Part shown: positions 45,838 through 57,178 of the stretch, piece by piece | Layout: each line of letters opens with the position of its first letter | Numbering within the stretch: the first letter of the stretch is position 1 | NCBI GenBank assembly: GCA_014529385.2 | Contig: CM043971.1 | Location: forward strand, 86,630,840-86,694,839 | DNA from: Adiantum capillus-veneris | Lineage: Eukaryota > Streptophyta > Polypodiopsida > Polypodiales > Pteridaceae | DNA: 64,000 nt | Direction of reading: 5' to 3' | Notes under the pieces: model-generated | Seen by the model: the letters and a program-made list of their open reading frames with translations, nothing else | The model's database searches: none | What the model was told of the DNA's origin: nothing | Made by a program: the position numbers and the translations under genes

Positions 45838-46419
45838 CTAAAAGTCACGAGCTTCCATCTCTATAGCTTTTTCCCGTGCTCTTGTGATGTTCTCAGGGAA
45901 CGCCCTGGTGGTTAAGAAGTCAATGATATATTGAATCCATGCAGGTGCTATGTTTACTTGAAACAAAGTTGCGTGGTCCACTGGTCGTTTGGCACTACAT
46001 ACTGTACAACTCGTAACATAGGAATGTGTGTCCGCATACATAGTTGGCCAATCAACCCCTAACTGTTTCAGTATCTGGTATGTTTTCACTGTTGAACAAT
46101 GAAATGCACAACCCTGGACATGTGCGTCTTCAAGGTAGCACTCGAATTCTTTTGGATTTATACATAATCGTAGGATTAGGTACGATCCAAGATGATACAG
46201 TCGTCCTGCTATCAACTGGAAGTTTTTTTTTTGTCGAATTGTTTGTTGTTTGGATCTGCATTCCGTATTATCAAACTCACTTCCGAGGGAAAGAATGCTA
46301 ACAATTTCCTGAGACCATTTGGGTACCATTTCAATGTTGAAAAGATAAGCGCGCATTTGGTATGTCATCATCTACTCCTTCAGGAGCTTTCCCGTTGTGT
46401 ATCCTTGAAAGCTGATCTG
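45838..46419 (-). pseudogene. First integrase zinc module of TE-F
   Basis: After the RNase H tail comes NFQLIAGRLYHLGSYLILRL, then HVQGCAFHC ... CTVC, a complete HHCC-type module. It is followed by IIDFLTTRAFPENITRAREK and DFQLIGNQLY, the usual lead-in to a second HHCC module at 45837-45580. Two tandem modules of about 150 residues are thus present. Confidence 0.7.
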
Positions 46420-46422
46420 CTC
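46420..46422. other. Target-site duplication of TE-G, left copy
   Basis: CTC, repeated at 53499-53501. CACTA elements make 3-bp duplications. Confidence 0.85.
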
Positions 46423-46434
46423 CACTACAAGAGG
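46423..46434. repeat. Left terminal inverted repeat of TE-G
   Basis: CACTACAAGAGG, exact inverse of 53487-53498. Confidence 0.93.
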
Positions 46435-46453
46435 TTGTGTGCTCTTGTGACGC

Positions 46454-46685
46454 TGTTAGCGACGGAAATACACTGGGTTTTTATAACCCCCGGCGTTGCT
46501 AAAACCGTCGCTACGAGAGCGTCTCTATAAGCGATGCTATAGGCGTCGCTATATGCATCGCTATATAGAGACGCTCAGAGCGACGCTCATAGCGACGGTT
46601 ATAGCGACGTTTACACAGAAGTCTATAGCGACGCTTATAGCGACGCTCCAGAGCCATAAGTAGCGACGGTTATAGCGACGCCCGA
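46454..46685. repeat. Left subterminal repeats of TE-G
   Basis: Dense array of AGCGACG-type units in both orientations (ATAGCGACGGT, GTCGCTAT). In CACTA elements such repeats bind the TNPA-type protein. Confidence 0.85.
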
Positions 46686-46746
46686 GAGAAATGTTTTTTG
46701 GTGACAGGGCATTGAATGCCCTGCCACCCATCAACCATATTGTACT

Positions 46747-47099
46747 TCATTCACTTTTTAAAAAAAGTGCAAGGGTAGATAATAGACCCAAAATAGTCAC
46801 CCACAAGACGCATTGTTTGCAAAATTGACAAGCGTAAAATTGACAATTGTACACATCATAGGCAAAATGAATTGATTGGCAAATGTAATAATGACAATTG
46901 TACAACATCATAGGCATAAAGAATTGATTGGCAAAATAAACTGCGGTGACAAATGTAATAATATACATGGTTCAAAAAGACGTATAAAATCCATCTCATG
47001 ATACATAAGCTATGAGAAACCCTAAACTAATGCTATCTAGCTACGGCTAAACTGACGTCGTCTAGTCAGACGTCTCATCGCATCCAAGCGGCGTATCTG
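46747..47099. other. Non-coding part of TE-G
   Basis: AT-rich, with an imperfect repeat of a TTGGCAAA-TGTAATAATGACAATTGTAC-like unit at about 46840-46960. No gene seen. Confidence 0.5.
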
Positions 47100-48317
47100 T
47101 CAGATTCTGCAAAAAAAGACAATAAGACAGCTTTCAGTAAGTATAAACATATAACGACATTTATAAAACAATACAAAAAATAAAAAAGAGTAAACCCTAA
47201 TACTAACCATGCCGCCGCGAGAACTGAGAATGTCCATCAGGGCGTTTAAGCCCTTCCTGTCTGCGTACTCGCGCTCGTACGGTGTGGGATCACGTCCTGT
47301 CATCAACCACTGTCAAAACATACAAAAATTTCATTATGTTAGAATTAAAAAACTCATAAACCCTAAACTATCAAACATAAAGAGCAATGCGAAAACACTT
47401 ACAAAATCGGCCTCAAATGATGCCCATCCACCGCTCCCCAAGTGGTGCGAGCTCTCTGCCTCTACTCGCGCTCTGGCTGCATCCTTTTGTTGCTTCCACT
47501 TGTCGGGATTCTCGCGCGCTGCTTTCTTCGCATTCTTCCAATCTTCTTTGGCCAGTCAATCTGGCCTGTTCCACCCATGCTTGATTGCTTTTTGCACTTC
47601 GGAATGCTTGTGTTTGCAGTATTCGCGCATTCGAATCTTCATCAGGTCTTCATTGAAGCGTTGATCCCGTGTTGGAACGGGAAACTCATCATGAAGTATG
47701 CTGATGACTCTATCTTTTAAATCACTTGGTACTTCACTCCATTTGTTTAGTATGTAGTGTCTAAACAGCTGAGAGCAAAGACCACGCATGCGCGAGATCA
47801 CCTTCTTGCCGTCATCATCCATGATGATGCCGCCGCTGAAGTTGATGGAGTAAAGCAAGCCCTCTGGCCGGTGACACTTGAACCTGGGTGTCCCGGCAGG
47901 GGTCTCTAGTGGCGTGTCGATGGGGGTACGGACGTCAGGTGTCTCCACCGGCGTCTGGGCCCCAAAACGAGGAGTGTCGAGTGGGGTGGCTCCTGGCGGA
48001 GTAGGTAGAGGTGTGTAGCTGCTAGGAACAGTCAGCCGTGCAAAACCTAGCGTAGATGGCAATGCTGTGGCTGGTGTGGGGGCAGGAAAAGAAGGGGAGG
48101 GTAAACAGCCTCGTCGAACACGAGGCGGTGTGGAGGCATCGGCGGCGGAATCCCCACAACAACCGCCACCGCCACCACTAGAGCGCCGGTGTCTAGACGA
48201 GTGTGAAGATCGTCTCGTCGACACCGAAGCTTCGGAGCGCGCCGAATGCTCCGAAAGAGAGGGAGATGCGGATGGAGTAGGAACACGCGATGATGCGCCA
48301 GAGCGATGACGCTCCAC
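47100..48317 (-). CDS. TNPA-like protein of TE-G
   Basis: Exons 48317-47556 and 47306-47100, with coding sequence continuing between them to about 47400 and an apparent short intron near 47310-47400. The start is Ser/Arg-rich, then a Thr-Pro-rich stretch (about ten TP units near 47900-48010), then the Ptta/En/Spm plant transposase region (MRGLCSQLFRHYILNKWSEV, WNRPD, and the closing TGRDPTPYEREYADRKG). In En/Spm the second protein binds subterminal repeats and helps excision. A TGA at 47556 interrupts. Confidence 0.7.
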
Positions 48318-48643
48318 GTACCACTGTCTCTACTGCGGTGACAAAGAAGAAAGAAACTCCTCATCATCCATACCTGCATTAAACACACGAATATTTAAAC
48401 TTAATATTGAATGAATAGAGTAGACAATGACGCAAAGACCATTAAATACAATGACATAATGACGCATATAAATACAATGACGCAATGAATTGAGTGATAG
48501 AAGAGGCAAGTCGAAAACTCAGAATTTTCAATCAAAAGATGTGAGCGCGAGTAGAAAAGAGCGTTATACACCATGGAAGGTACTTAGAGAGCTAGAGCTT
48601 TTACAACACGGAGCAAAATTGTTCAAATACAATATTTGTGGCT

Positions 48644-49255
48644 TTAAGAGATCTCTCTCTCATCCTCGCATAGCTCAGCATAACTTTCTATATCTATATA
48701 GAGCTCTCCGTTTAAACACATATCCTCTGTTTCATTTTTTAGCTCCTCTACATGCACCCCATATAGAGTAGTAGCATCTTGATGCTCGTCTGGCACCACC
48801 GCAGCGGCTTCTGATTGAGCATCTTCTCTGATCTCCTCCATTGATGCCGTTGTGATTGGCACATGGTAGCCTTCATACGTCCTTGCACTACGAGGGGCTA
48901 CCTCTATGACGTACCACCAGTTTGATGTAGACTTTGTAGGATGAAATATTACCTGCCAGAGCCACATAACTTACATGCGAGCTTTCAAGCACATAACTTG
49001 TAAAAGGGGGATGTTAACTATTTACATACTTACTTGCTCACAATGCTCGGGTAGTACGAAAGTGTCTCTTAGGTCAGTCCATTTCTTAGTAGAATCCACC
49101 TCAAGAAAACCAGACTCTCCTCTACGCACAGTAGTGTTGCGACCCTCCATGATTATCTTGAACCATTGCACGTCGAACAAGTCGACAAAAAATCCTCTGT
49201 AATCGATCCTCAAAATCTCTTGTAGCGTGCCGAAGTAAGTGAGTTCCGCCACCAT
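48644..49255 (-). pseudogene. DUF4216 part of the TE-G transposase gene
   Basis: 49255-49022 has YFGTLQEILRIDYRGFFVDL and DPFVL-like DTFVLPEHCEQV; 48967-48644 continues with FHPTKSTSNWWYVIEVAPR and an acidic tail. The two pieces are separated by an intron-like gap. This domain follows TNP2 in many plant CACTA genes. Confidence 0.7.
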
Positions 49256-49446
49256 AGGATCTGCATCAGAGGAACGTCATCGACTAGACTGTTCAAATTT
49301 TTCCATGATTCCACAATCTTGAGTAAAACGCTTTTTGTCGATCCGTTCCACCCTAAAATGTCGACCTTTACACCATGCTGCTGTGTATGACTTATACTAC
49401 AACGAACAAAGATTATGAGTGGCCGTTCAAATGTTTAGAAATAAAG

Positions 49447-50277
49447 TCACAAGCTAGTCGTACATTGCAAACTTACCTTGGTCGCGCAACCCCGAGAGTA
49501 CTCCCACTCTTCCTCAGTCACTTCGTCACCGCATTGTTGTGCGCTTTTTAATTGGTTGTGCAACCATGTTAAGCTCATGAATGTTGGTAGGCTCTCTAGA
49601 CCCGTCGGATAGTGCATCGGTGGTCGTCTTCCCCGTCTCCACTCGATTTGTGCCCTTTGTCGCTCTTGCTTTGCATCCTCATATTGTGAAATCCACTTTT
49701 GCATCACTGGATTGTGAAGCATGCAAAATCGGTTGATTTTAGCCTCTAGATCTTCCGTCATCTTCTTCTCAACACCGAGATTGCACATGAAAATCCCAGA
49801 TATGCGCTCATCATCTATGGTTCGCCATAGCGTGTCCCAGGCTTTATCAAATCCGTCTAGCCACTCTCCAATGTACACTAGGGACTCTGATACCAACCAA
49901 CCTTCTGCCATGCTACCCTTCGGACGTGCCTTTTGACGCACATATCCCTTAAGAGTTTTCATGAAACGTTCTAAGAAGAACATCCATCTGGAATGAACTG
50001 TGCCAGCTATTTCCACCTCATCAACTATGTGAACAAGAAGATGCACCTGAATGGTTAGCATGGTAGTAGGAAAATGTTTCTCAAACATGCACACAAGCTC
50101 CGCAGCATTTAGTTTGGCGAATGGTATGGAGTCTACGTTGATCTCCTTTTGTGAGATCCATTGCACCAGCTTTGCAAGTTTGTAGATTGTGTTACGGATG
50201 TCGAGAGACAAACATCCCTCAATGGCAACCGGTAAAATAAACTGTAAAGTATGTGCAGCAATGATATTAAAGTCCAC
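49447..50277 (-). pseudogene. DUF4218 part of the TE-G transposase gene
   Basis: 276 open codons: HTLQFILPVAIEGCL, HFPTTMLTIQVHLLVHIVDE, GTVHSRWMFFLERFMKTLK and YVRQKARPKGSMAEGWL are standard DUF4218 signatures. It continues the TNP2 gene in another frame, across an intron-like gap at 50278-50315. Confidence 0.85.
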
Positions 50278-50315
50278 ATTTTATGCAATGATATTAAAGT
50301 CCACTATGAACGTAC

Positions 50316-51209
50316 CTAACACATTTTATGCCAATCGTGTGACTTCAAACCGGTAAGCTTTCCTTCTTTAGTAAAACACGTTCGGAGCGAGTGCATTACG
50401 CCAGTGGGGGTCCACAAAGATCGAATGGTCTCTTTTACTTTGCGTTCTTGGGCTCCTGTGAAAATCCATGGTGCTTTAGGGAGTTTTTTCGATCCATCAG
50501 ACACTGTTTGCGGCCAATATTGCTCCATACGATCCACATTTCTAAGGTCAACTCTGGCTCCCAAAGTATCTTTCTTGCCGGTCAGATGGTCCCATAGTAG
50601 ATTACCCACATTCTTGAATATGTGCATTGGATCAAGCAAGTGATTGATCATGAGTCGGGGCCAGTATGGTAACTCGTACCATAGAGATAGTCTCTTCATC
50701 CCTGGAGGCAATCCGTCATCGCACATCTCCTTCTGCTCTAACCATGCTTGTGCAGACATCCTTGGTGGCTCTCTTCTCAAAAAGCCGTCGCGTAACACAT
50801 GATTCTCTGGAAGATACGCTTGATGACCTTCGTAGATTTGCTTCTTCAGTGAGGGCGCCCTACGTGCATTCAGTCTAGGTCCACATGTGACACATGCTCT
50901 GTATCCGCTTGTTTGAAGCCCTACATGTATACACATGATAATAGATCAACTATGGGAATAGACATACCTCATAATAGACATACGTGCTCCATTATACAAT
51001 GGCGTATCGGCTTCACTTTTCATATCATCATAGATAAGCCTTTCTGAATCCATGATCGTCTCGATCATTTCATCAATCTCGGGCTCAAACATTGCCTCGT
51101 TGGGAATGTGCTCTGCATGATCATCCCCCAAGCTGTCAGAGGCTACATCTTGTGGCCTCACATATGCTGCTTGACCAAAGCGCCTGCGAACACGTCTATT
51201 GGATTGCAA
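50316..51209 (-). pseudogene. TNP2-type transposase of TE-G, internally deleted
   Basis: 51209-50946 is the N-terminal part ending in TPLYNGARMSIM. 50936-50316 is the C-terminal part: GLQTSGYRACVTCGP, LWYELPYWPRLMINHLLDPMHI, KNVGNLLWDHLTGKKDTL. About 200 residues usual in TNP2 between these parts, including most of the catalytic core, are missing. The element is therefore probably not autonomous. Confidence 0.8.
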
Positions 51210-51490
51210 GATTGCTGCTTGTTGGCCAGTGTCAGAGTCCGACGAGTTATGATTGGCAACAACTCAATCTATAATAGATGGATCGAACTCGCCAAATTCG
51301 CGAACGTGCTGCAAAGAAACACGTCTTGTCCGTCGCACAGCATGCTTGCATTGATTACAAGGAAATAAGACCCTTGTTGAGAGATAGGTGTTTCGGTTGG
51401 ACGATCCCACATCCTCGTCACTACTCATAATGAGGATAAAAATCTTATAACCTTGACAACAAATTTAATATTCTATTGGAATTCTTCGTC

Positions 51491-51530
<40 letters not shown>

Positions 51531-52812
51531 CTCACATTCTATAGTCATGTCCAATCCCCGCACACTGCGGTCTAGAGGTGCACGGAGATCAGAACCACCG
51601 GGTTATAATCTCGTCTTTATTGGTCAATACCTATATTTGTGGGTACAAGAAATCTACAGACCCACGTCTACATGATACTGCATGTAGTGGAAAAAACCCC
51701 TCTGCCTCTTCTCTAGCTGTAGCACTTCACAGCATCTTAACATCTTTTCATAGTAGATCTTTTCACTGTTCGTCTAACTCTAAACCCTAAACCGTAAGTA
51801 ATTCTTGCGTGGACTCGATCTAACGTAAATAAGCGTAAATCTAAATAAACGTAAATCTAACTAAAAATAAACCTAAATCTAATTTAATGTAAGTCTACAT
51901 CTAACCTAATCTTTAACGTCTTTTGGGATAGTTTCCTACGATGTTAAAACTCTCTTCTTCTTGTGTGTGTGTGTGTGTGTGTGTGGGTAAACCTAAATAA
52001 ACCTAAGTCTAATATAATATAACATAAATCTAAATCTAACGTAAATTATGTTATATTAAAAACAAAGAACTAAACTAACAGGGATTATAAGAACCTTAAA
52101 ACTGATTTAACACATAATTTTTCACATAACTCGGTAAGACTTGGCATTCTCATCACTAAAGATGTGAGAGTTAACTTCCGGCGGTGACGCTGCCTCATCT
52201 CCATCCACATCTGACGACAGCAATTGGCCCTTTGGACCGTTCTTGCTCTTGTTACTAACTTTGAAGTTGTTGTTGAATGACTAGAGGTTGTCTAGATGGT
52301 CATTGTCGGGGATGTAGTGACTCTTGCCGCCCTGAAGATCCACCTTCTTCCCTATATTTTGAAGACCCTATATTCCATTGAGGGCTTTCTTCACCCGCTT
52401 CATGCAGGCATCGCAGTCTATGGAGACCTAAATCTAATCTAATATAACGTAAATCTAAATCTAGCGTAAATAAACGTAAATCTAACTAAAAATAAACCTA
52501 AATCTAATCTAATTTAACTTAAATAAACCTAAATCTAATTTAACGTAAGTCTACATCTAACCTAATCTTTAACGTCTTTTAGGATAGTTTCCTACGACGT
52601 TATAACTCTCTTCTTCTTGTGTGTGTGCGCATGTGTGGATGTGTGTGCCAATAAAAAGAGATAAATGGTATAACCTTTCTATCACCCATGCCAAGTATGA
52701 TAGATTGGTTATGCCATTTCCCTCTCGAATAATAGGTCTTGAGTTCAACTCCTCGTCGGCTAGATCTTTAGGTCTTTTAATTTTAATTAGTTTCCTACGA
52801 CGTTAAATTAGT

Positions 52813-53039
52813 TTCTCTCTCTTTCTCTCTCAATGTGTGTGCGTTTTTTTGTTTATGCATGTTTTCTCTCTCTTTTCCTCTCTCAATGTGTGCGTTTTTT
52901 GTTTATGCATGTTCTCTCTCTGTTTTCCTCTCTCAATGTGTGCGTTTTTTGTTTATGCATGCTCTCTCTCTCTTTTCCTCTCTCAATGTGTGTGTGCATT
53001 CTTTGTTTATGTATGTGTGTGTGCGTTATTGTTTATGTT

Positions 53040-53040
<1 letters not shown>
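52813..53040 (+). repeat. 50-bp minisatellite in TE-G
   Basis: Four units of a CT-rich stretch plus TCTCAATGTGTGCG and GTTTATGCATG. The TCTCAATGTG block recurs at 52828, 52881, 52931 and 52981 (periods 53, 50, 50). Confidence 0.88.

Positions 53041-53043
<3 letters not shown>

Positions 53044-53102
<59 letters not shown>
53044..53102 (+). repeat. (TC)n microsatellite in TE-G
   Basis: About 29 uninterrupted units. Confidence 0.96.
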
Positions 53103-53105
<3 letters not shown>

Positions 53106-53213
53106 AACACTATGTGTGTGTGTGTGTGAGAGAGAGAGAGAGGGAGAGAGAAAGAGGGGAAGGGAACATGAGAGTGAGGAGAGGGAAGGAGCATACCTGG
53201 CTCTCCTTCCTCT

Positions 53214-53249
<36 letters not shown>

Positions 53250-53310
53250 AGAAGAAAGAGAGAGAGAGAGATGAGAGAGAGAGGGAGAGCGTTACCTGCT
53301 CCTTGCTTGA

Positions 53311-53354
53311 GGGCGCCAAAAAACTCAGATCTGAGATCTGAGTTTTTGGGCGCT
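53311..53354. repeat. Inverted repeat (hairpin) near the right end of TE-G
   Basis: Arms of about 21 bp: GGCGCCAAAAAACTCAGATCT and its near-exact inverse, with almost no loop. It lies between the microsatellites and the subterminal repeats, upstream of the minus-strand genes. Confidence 0.85.
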
Positions 53355-53378
53355 CTTTGTTATTTTTTTTAGCCCAGC

Positions 53379-53477
53379 CGGCGTCGCTATGAGCGTCGCA
53401 AATTTACTTGTGAATTTGCGACGCTCATAGCGACGCCCGGATTTTTTTTTTGAGCGTCGCTGTGTGAGCGTCGCTAA
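53379..53477. repeat. Right subterminal repeats of TE-G
   Basis: GCGTCGCTATGAGCGTCGC-type units, inverse to those at the left end. Confidence 0.85.
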
Positions 53478-53486
53478 TATGAATAG

Positions 53487-53498
53487 CCTCTTGTAGTG
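53487..53498. repeat. Right terminal inverted repeat of TE-G
   Basis: CCTCTTGTAGTG, followed by the CTC duplication at 53499-53501. Confidence 0.93.
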
Positions 53499-53501
53499 CT
53501 C

Positions 53502-54807
53502 GCAGATGGGTTTTACCCTTTTTGACTACCACTGTGAAGTCAAATTCTAGAAATGTAATAAACCAGCGTACGATTCACCTTGTATTGCAAGGTTTATTTA
53601 CTAGGTACAAAAGAGCTTGATGATCCGTGAAGAACACAAATTTGTTTGCAAGCAAATAATGCCGAAATTTCTTTACAGCATAAATCATTCCTAACCCTTC
53701 CCTCTCGGTGGTTGTGTAGTTCTTTTTTGCACTGTTTAACTGTCGGCTTGCATAGAAAATCGGAAAATCCATTGTTCCGTCTCTAGGTTGAGCTAGAATA
53801 CTTCCAATGGCATATGCTGAAGCATCAATGTGCACATGGAATATCTTTTTCCAATCTGGTGCCTTTAGTACAGGTGCTGATATAAGGTTTTCCTTCAGCT
53901 TTTGGAATGAAATTTCACACTCCTCGGTCCACTCGAAATTGACTAGCAAACGATAGAGAGGTTGTGCGATAACCGCATACATGTATATGAACCTTCGATA
54001 ATAACCGCAGTGCCCCATGACGGATTGCACTTGTTTCGCATTAGTAGGCCTGGGCAGGTCTACAATGACTTTGACTTTGTCTAGGTCTGTGGTTATGCCA
54101 TTTCTTGAGACAATGTGTCCTAAGATTCATCCTTGCTTAACCATAAATACACACTTTTCCGGGTTAAGACAGATTTGATACGTCCTGCACTTTTCAAAGA
54201 CCTTTTGCAAATGGTCCATATGATCCTCTCGCAGAAGAGAGTGCACACACAGGTCATCCATGTAAATTTCTAAGAATATTCTTAGGTATTCCTTGAATGC
54301 GTGAGTCATTAACCTCTCAAAAGTGGATGGTGCATTAGTTAAGCCAAATGGCATAACTCGATATGCATAAATCTCCCATTCTGTGGAAAACACTGTTTTG
54401 TGTTGATCTTCCTGTGCTATTGCCAGTTGGTTGTATCCTGAAAACCCATCCAGAAAGGAATAAGCCCGTTTTCTTACCACTCGCTCAAGTACATGTTCTG
54501 TGATTGGCAAGGGATAATTATCCGTTATGGTTGCCGCATTCACCTTCTTGAGGTTTACACACACTCGCAGTTTTCCATTCTTTTTGGGAACTACCACAAT
54601 GGGTGACACCCAATCTGTATGTTCAATCTCATAGATGAATTCCGCTTCTATCGGTTTATCAATTTCTTCTTTGATTCGTTTAGCAAATGTGTCATTATAT
54701 GTATAAGGACGTTCTTTGCTAGGTTTTGCATCCGATTTCAAAGGAATTGTATGTTGGCATATCATTGGATCAACTCCTTTGAGGTCTTTGTAGGACCAAG
54801 CGAACAC
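53502..54807 (-). pseudogene. Reverse transcriptase and RNase H of TE-F
   Basis: 54807-54127: polymerase with LRVCVNLKKVNAATITDNYP, FLDGFSGYNQLAIA, VMPFGLTNAPSTFERLM and catalytic YMDDL near 54275. A TGA at 54127-54129 fits a CGA codon; the frame goes on. 54030-53575: MGHCGYYRRFI, then RNase H with VHIDASAYAIGSIL and TEREGLGMIYAVKKFRHYLL. The RNase H tail continues through 53502 and resumes at 46419 past TE-G. No second RNase H is seen. Confidence 0.92.
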
Positions 54808-55979
54808 ATCTTTATACTTCTTGAGAAGTTGTGTTAGTTGTGCTTCCTCCTCAGGCTCTAAATCATTAGCTATATAGACTGGCTAAGGCTTTTCCCCTGG
54901 TTCTGCGAGGTCTATCTTTTTTGCATTTTCAGGCCCATCGTAAGATTCTTGGTTGGTTCTCTCCCTGATTGGTGGTGTCATGATGATTTTTTTGTCCTAG
55001 ATAGTAAACTTTCGATAATGTGATGGTACGTTCATGTTCCCCTTTTCTGACTCCCCTTTACCATCACTATCTTCTTCAGTAGTCCATATCTCTCTCAGAG
55101 ACCGTTTCAGTTCTCGGTATTTCTATTTACGCTCCAGTTTGGTCCACTCTTGGTCTTTTGTTGTTTCTCTTTTTGATTTTTCAGATTCTTGTGATTTTGT
55201 TTTAAGCTTTTCGTACCTGTTTTGTTTCCTCTCACGTTCTTTCTTTTCAATTTTTTGAGAATTTTCTTGATATTTGATCTTTCACACAATCTTCTACTTT
55301 TACAAGCATCAAATAGTGAGTTTTATCTTTTTTTCTAGGCATCAGGTTCTCTCTCGCTTTGTTTCCTGCTCTTTTTCTCCTATGGAATTCTTGGCGTCTA
55401 GGGTGTTGATTAGCAAAATCATAAAACTTGATATTCTCGGCTTCATTCCCACGCTCACTTGAGGTGTCTGAACACTCATTATCTGCATCATCATTTACTT
55501 CCAAATGTTCAGAGGAGTTGTAAAACTCTTCTGGTTCCGGAGGTTATGCCGTCTCTTTTTCTGGTACAACGCTTACCATGTAATAGGGTAGCACATCATA
55601 GCCCTCCTTATCGCAAACTTTTGTTATTGGACTGTCGGTAATGGTACAGACATCCAATGTTGCCAGTATGTGTTCCCATTCTAGAGGTTCCAAGGCATCT
55701 TCAGGGAAAGGTTTCGGAATATACTCCTTGTCCTCAATTGCTCTTTCTAAGACGCATTCCTCTTTCTTAAGCTTCCACAATGTGAAGCTCCGCACATCCA
55801 TAGCTCTTTTGGTTTCCCTAACCATGCTGGTAGTTCCGATCCTACTACTATAGCCGAATCAAACTCTTCCACTGGTGTTTGGTTTACATCTTTGTAACTA
55901 TGGTCTTTAAGGTGTATTTTAGTTGTCGTCTCGCCATGTCTGAGGTATATGTGGTCATAGCCCCAATCTTGGACCATCT
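54808..55979 (-). pseudogene. Protease-to-polymerase linker of TE-F
   Basis: Fragments in shifting frames, charged and Lys/Arg-rich near 55500-55110, with LKKEECVLERAIEDKEYIP near 55770. No domain recognised. Several stops. Confidence 0.55.
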
Positions 55980-57178
55980 TCAGTTGTCGCATGAATGGTC
56001 GTCCCAAATGATCTCATAATTGTTCTTTTTGTCGAAATCGACTATTGCAAATGTATGCTCATACTCGATTCCGCACGAAGTGACAATTAATTTTTCTAAG
56101 AGTCCTAGAGTCTTTTCCATGAACCCATCTGCCAATTGCAGTTTCATTCTGGTAGCCCTCAAAGCTGGTTTTCCCCATTTTTTCCAAATTTCTTTGGTGG
56201 AGATAGCAACCCCCGCTCCACTATCAAGAATAGCGTTGGAAACTACTCCTTGGAATTCTACTGGTAGCGTGGTGTTTCCGTCTTCTCCCTCGCAATATTC
56301 TCCAACCTTATTCAATGGTACTCACCTAGTGTTTAGATTAGGCTTGTCCAACTCCCTGATCCCTTCTTGTAGATTCAAGGTGGGGTCTTTCACTCCAAAT
56401 TTTTCTGGGCATTTTCCCACTATGGTCCACATGTTTGGCCTTAACCTTAGGAGTTCTGCTAACGTGATTGTGCATGCCACCAGGGTGGATAACAACTCAA
56501 TCAATCCTTGCGAATCCATCACCTTGTTAGAAGAAAGTCTTTGAGATGGAATTTCTCTCACTTCCGACTTAGGTTCGTACTCTCCCAGGTAAGAGGGTAA
56601 AGTTCTCAAAGAGTCTGGTTGGCTGTGCCCCAAACTAATAGATCCTTGGTCTCCCCCTTATGAATGTATCTCAAGGTCCATCTACGATCTTGCCTCAAAT
56701 TATTCAATAGGAGGTAAGATCACATTCTTTTCTTTTCTCGTGCTATTCATGGGGTTACTCATCCTATTAGCCTCGTCGGCCTCACAGATTTGCTTCTATA
56801 GATCATCTAGACCGTTACCGTCCTTACCCATTTCTGCCAATATTTTAGGTTGGAACCCGTCACTTGCCCCATTAGTGGTATTTGGCACTATGATAGGCTC
56901 TCCTCTGGACTCATATTCATTAGTGAGTCTTTCCTTTGTTTCCTCATGTTTCTCTAATGTTGGTTGGATAGGGGTTGGAGCTGGTGCTTCGTGACAATTT
57001 GCAGGTTTACCCAGCGGTTCTTCCATCAATGATTGAGCCGTCTCTATCATCTTTTTACACATATCCAACCTCTGGTTTTCTATTTCTGCATATGGATAAG
57101 TCATCCACCTTTGATCCTAGGTTTGGTTCTTTTTAAGTTGAGCTTCATAAGATTTTAGAAACGCATCTAACTGCTCGT
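55980..57178 (-). pseudogene. Aspartic protease region of TE-F
   Basis: 56315-55980 carries the retropepsin: VVSNAILDSGAGVAISTKEI with intact DSG, then LQLADGFMEKTLG. The closing ILG-type motif reads YEIIW, so it has changed or is frame-shifted. 57104-56322 is a low-complexity linker in the same frame. Confidence 0.8.

Larger units (their letters stand above)
51210..53310. other. Repeat-rich 5' region of TE-G
   Basis: No clear gene. It holds (TC)n at 51494-51528, (GT)n at 51963-51984, a degenerate TAAACCTAAATCTAA-rich stretch at about 51830-52570 that includes an internal duplication, a 50-bp minisatellite (52813-53040), (TC)n at 53044-53102 and (TG)n at 53217-53248. Confidence 0.7.
46423..53498 (-). 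mobile_element. TE-G: CACTA (En/Spm-type) DNA transposon
   Basis: 7076 bp with terminal inverted repeats CACTACAAGAGG, CTC target duplications, subterminal GCGACG repeats at both ends, and minus-strand genes for TNP2-type transposase, DUF4218/DUF4216 parts and a TNPA-like protein. It is inserted in the RNase H to integrase connection of TE-F; host frames match on both sides. Confidence 0.95.

Noticed and set aside
51778-52570. Telomere-like CTAAACCCTAAACC and TAAACCTAAATCTAA stretch
   Set aside because: Only about two true plant telomere units (51778-51793); the rest is irregular and lies inside the CACTA element.
52835-53341. Plus-strand ORFs of 98-168 codons rich in Ser-Leu and Cys-Val
   Set aside because: Translations of CT and TG microsatellites.
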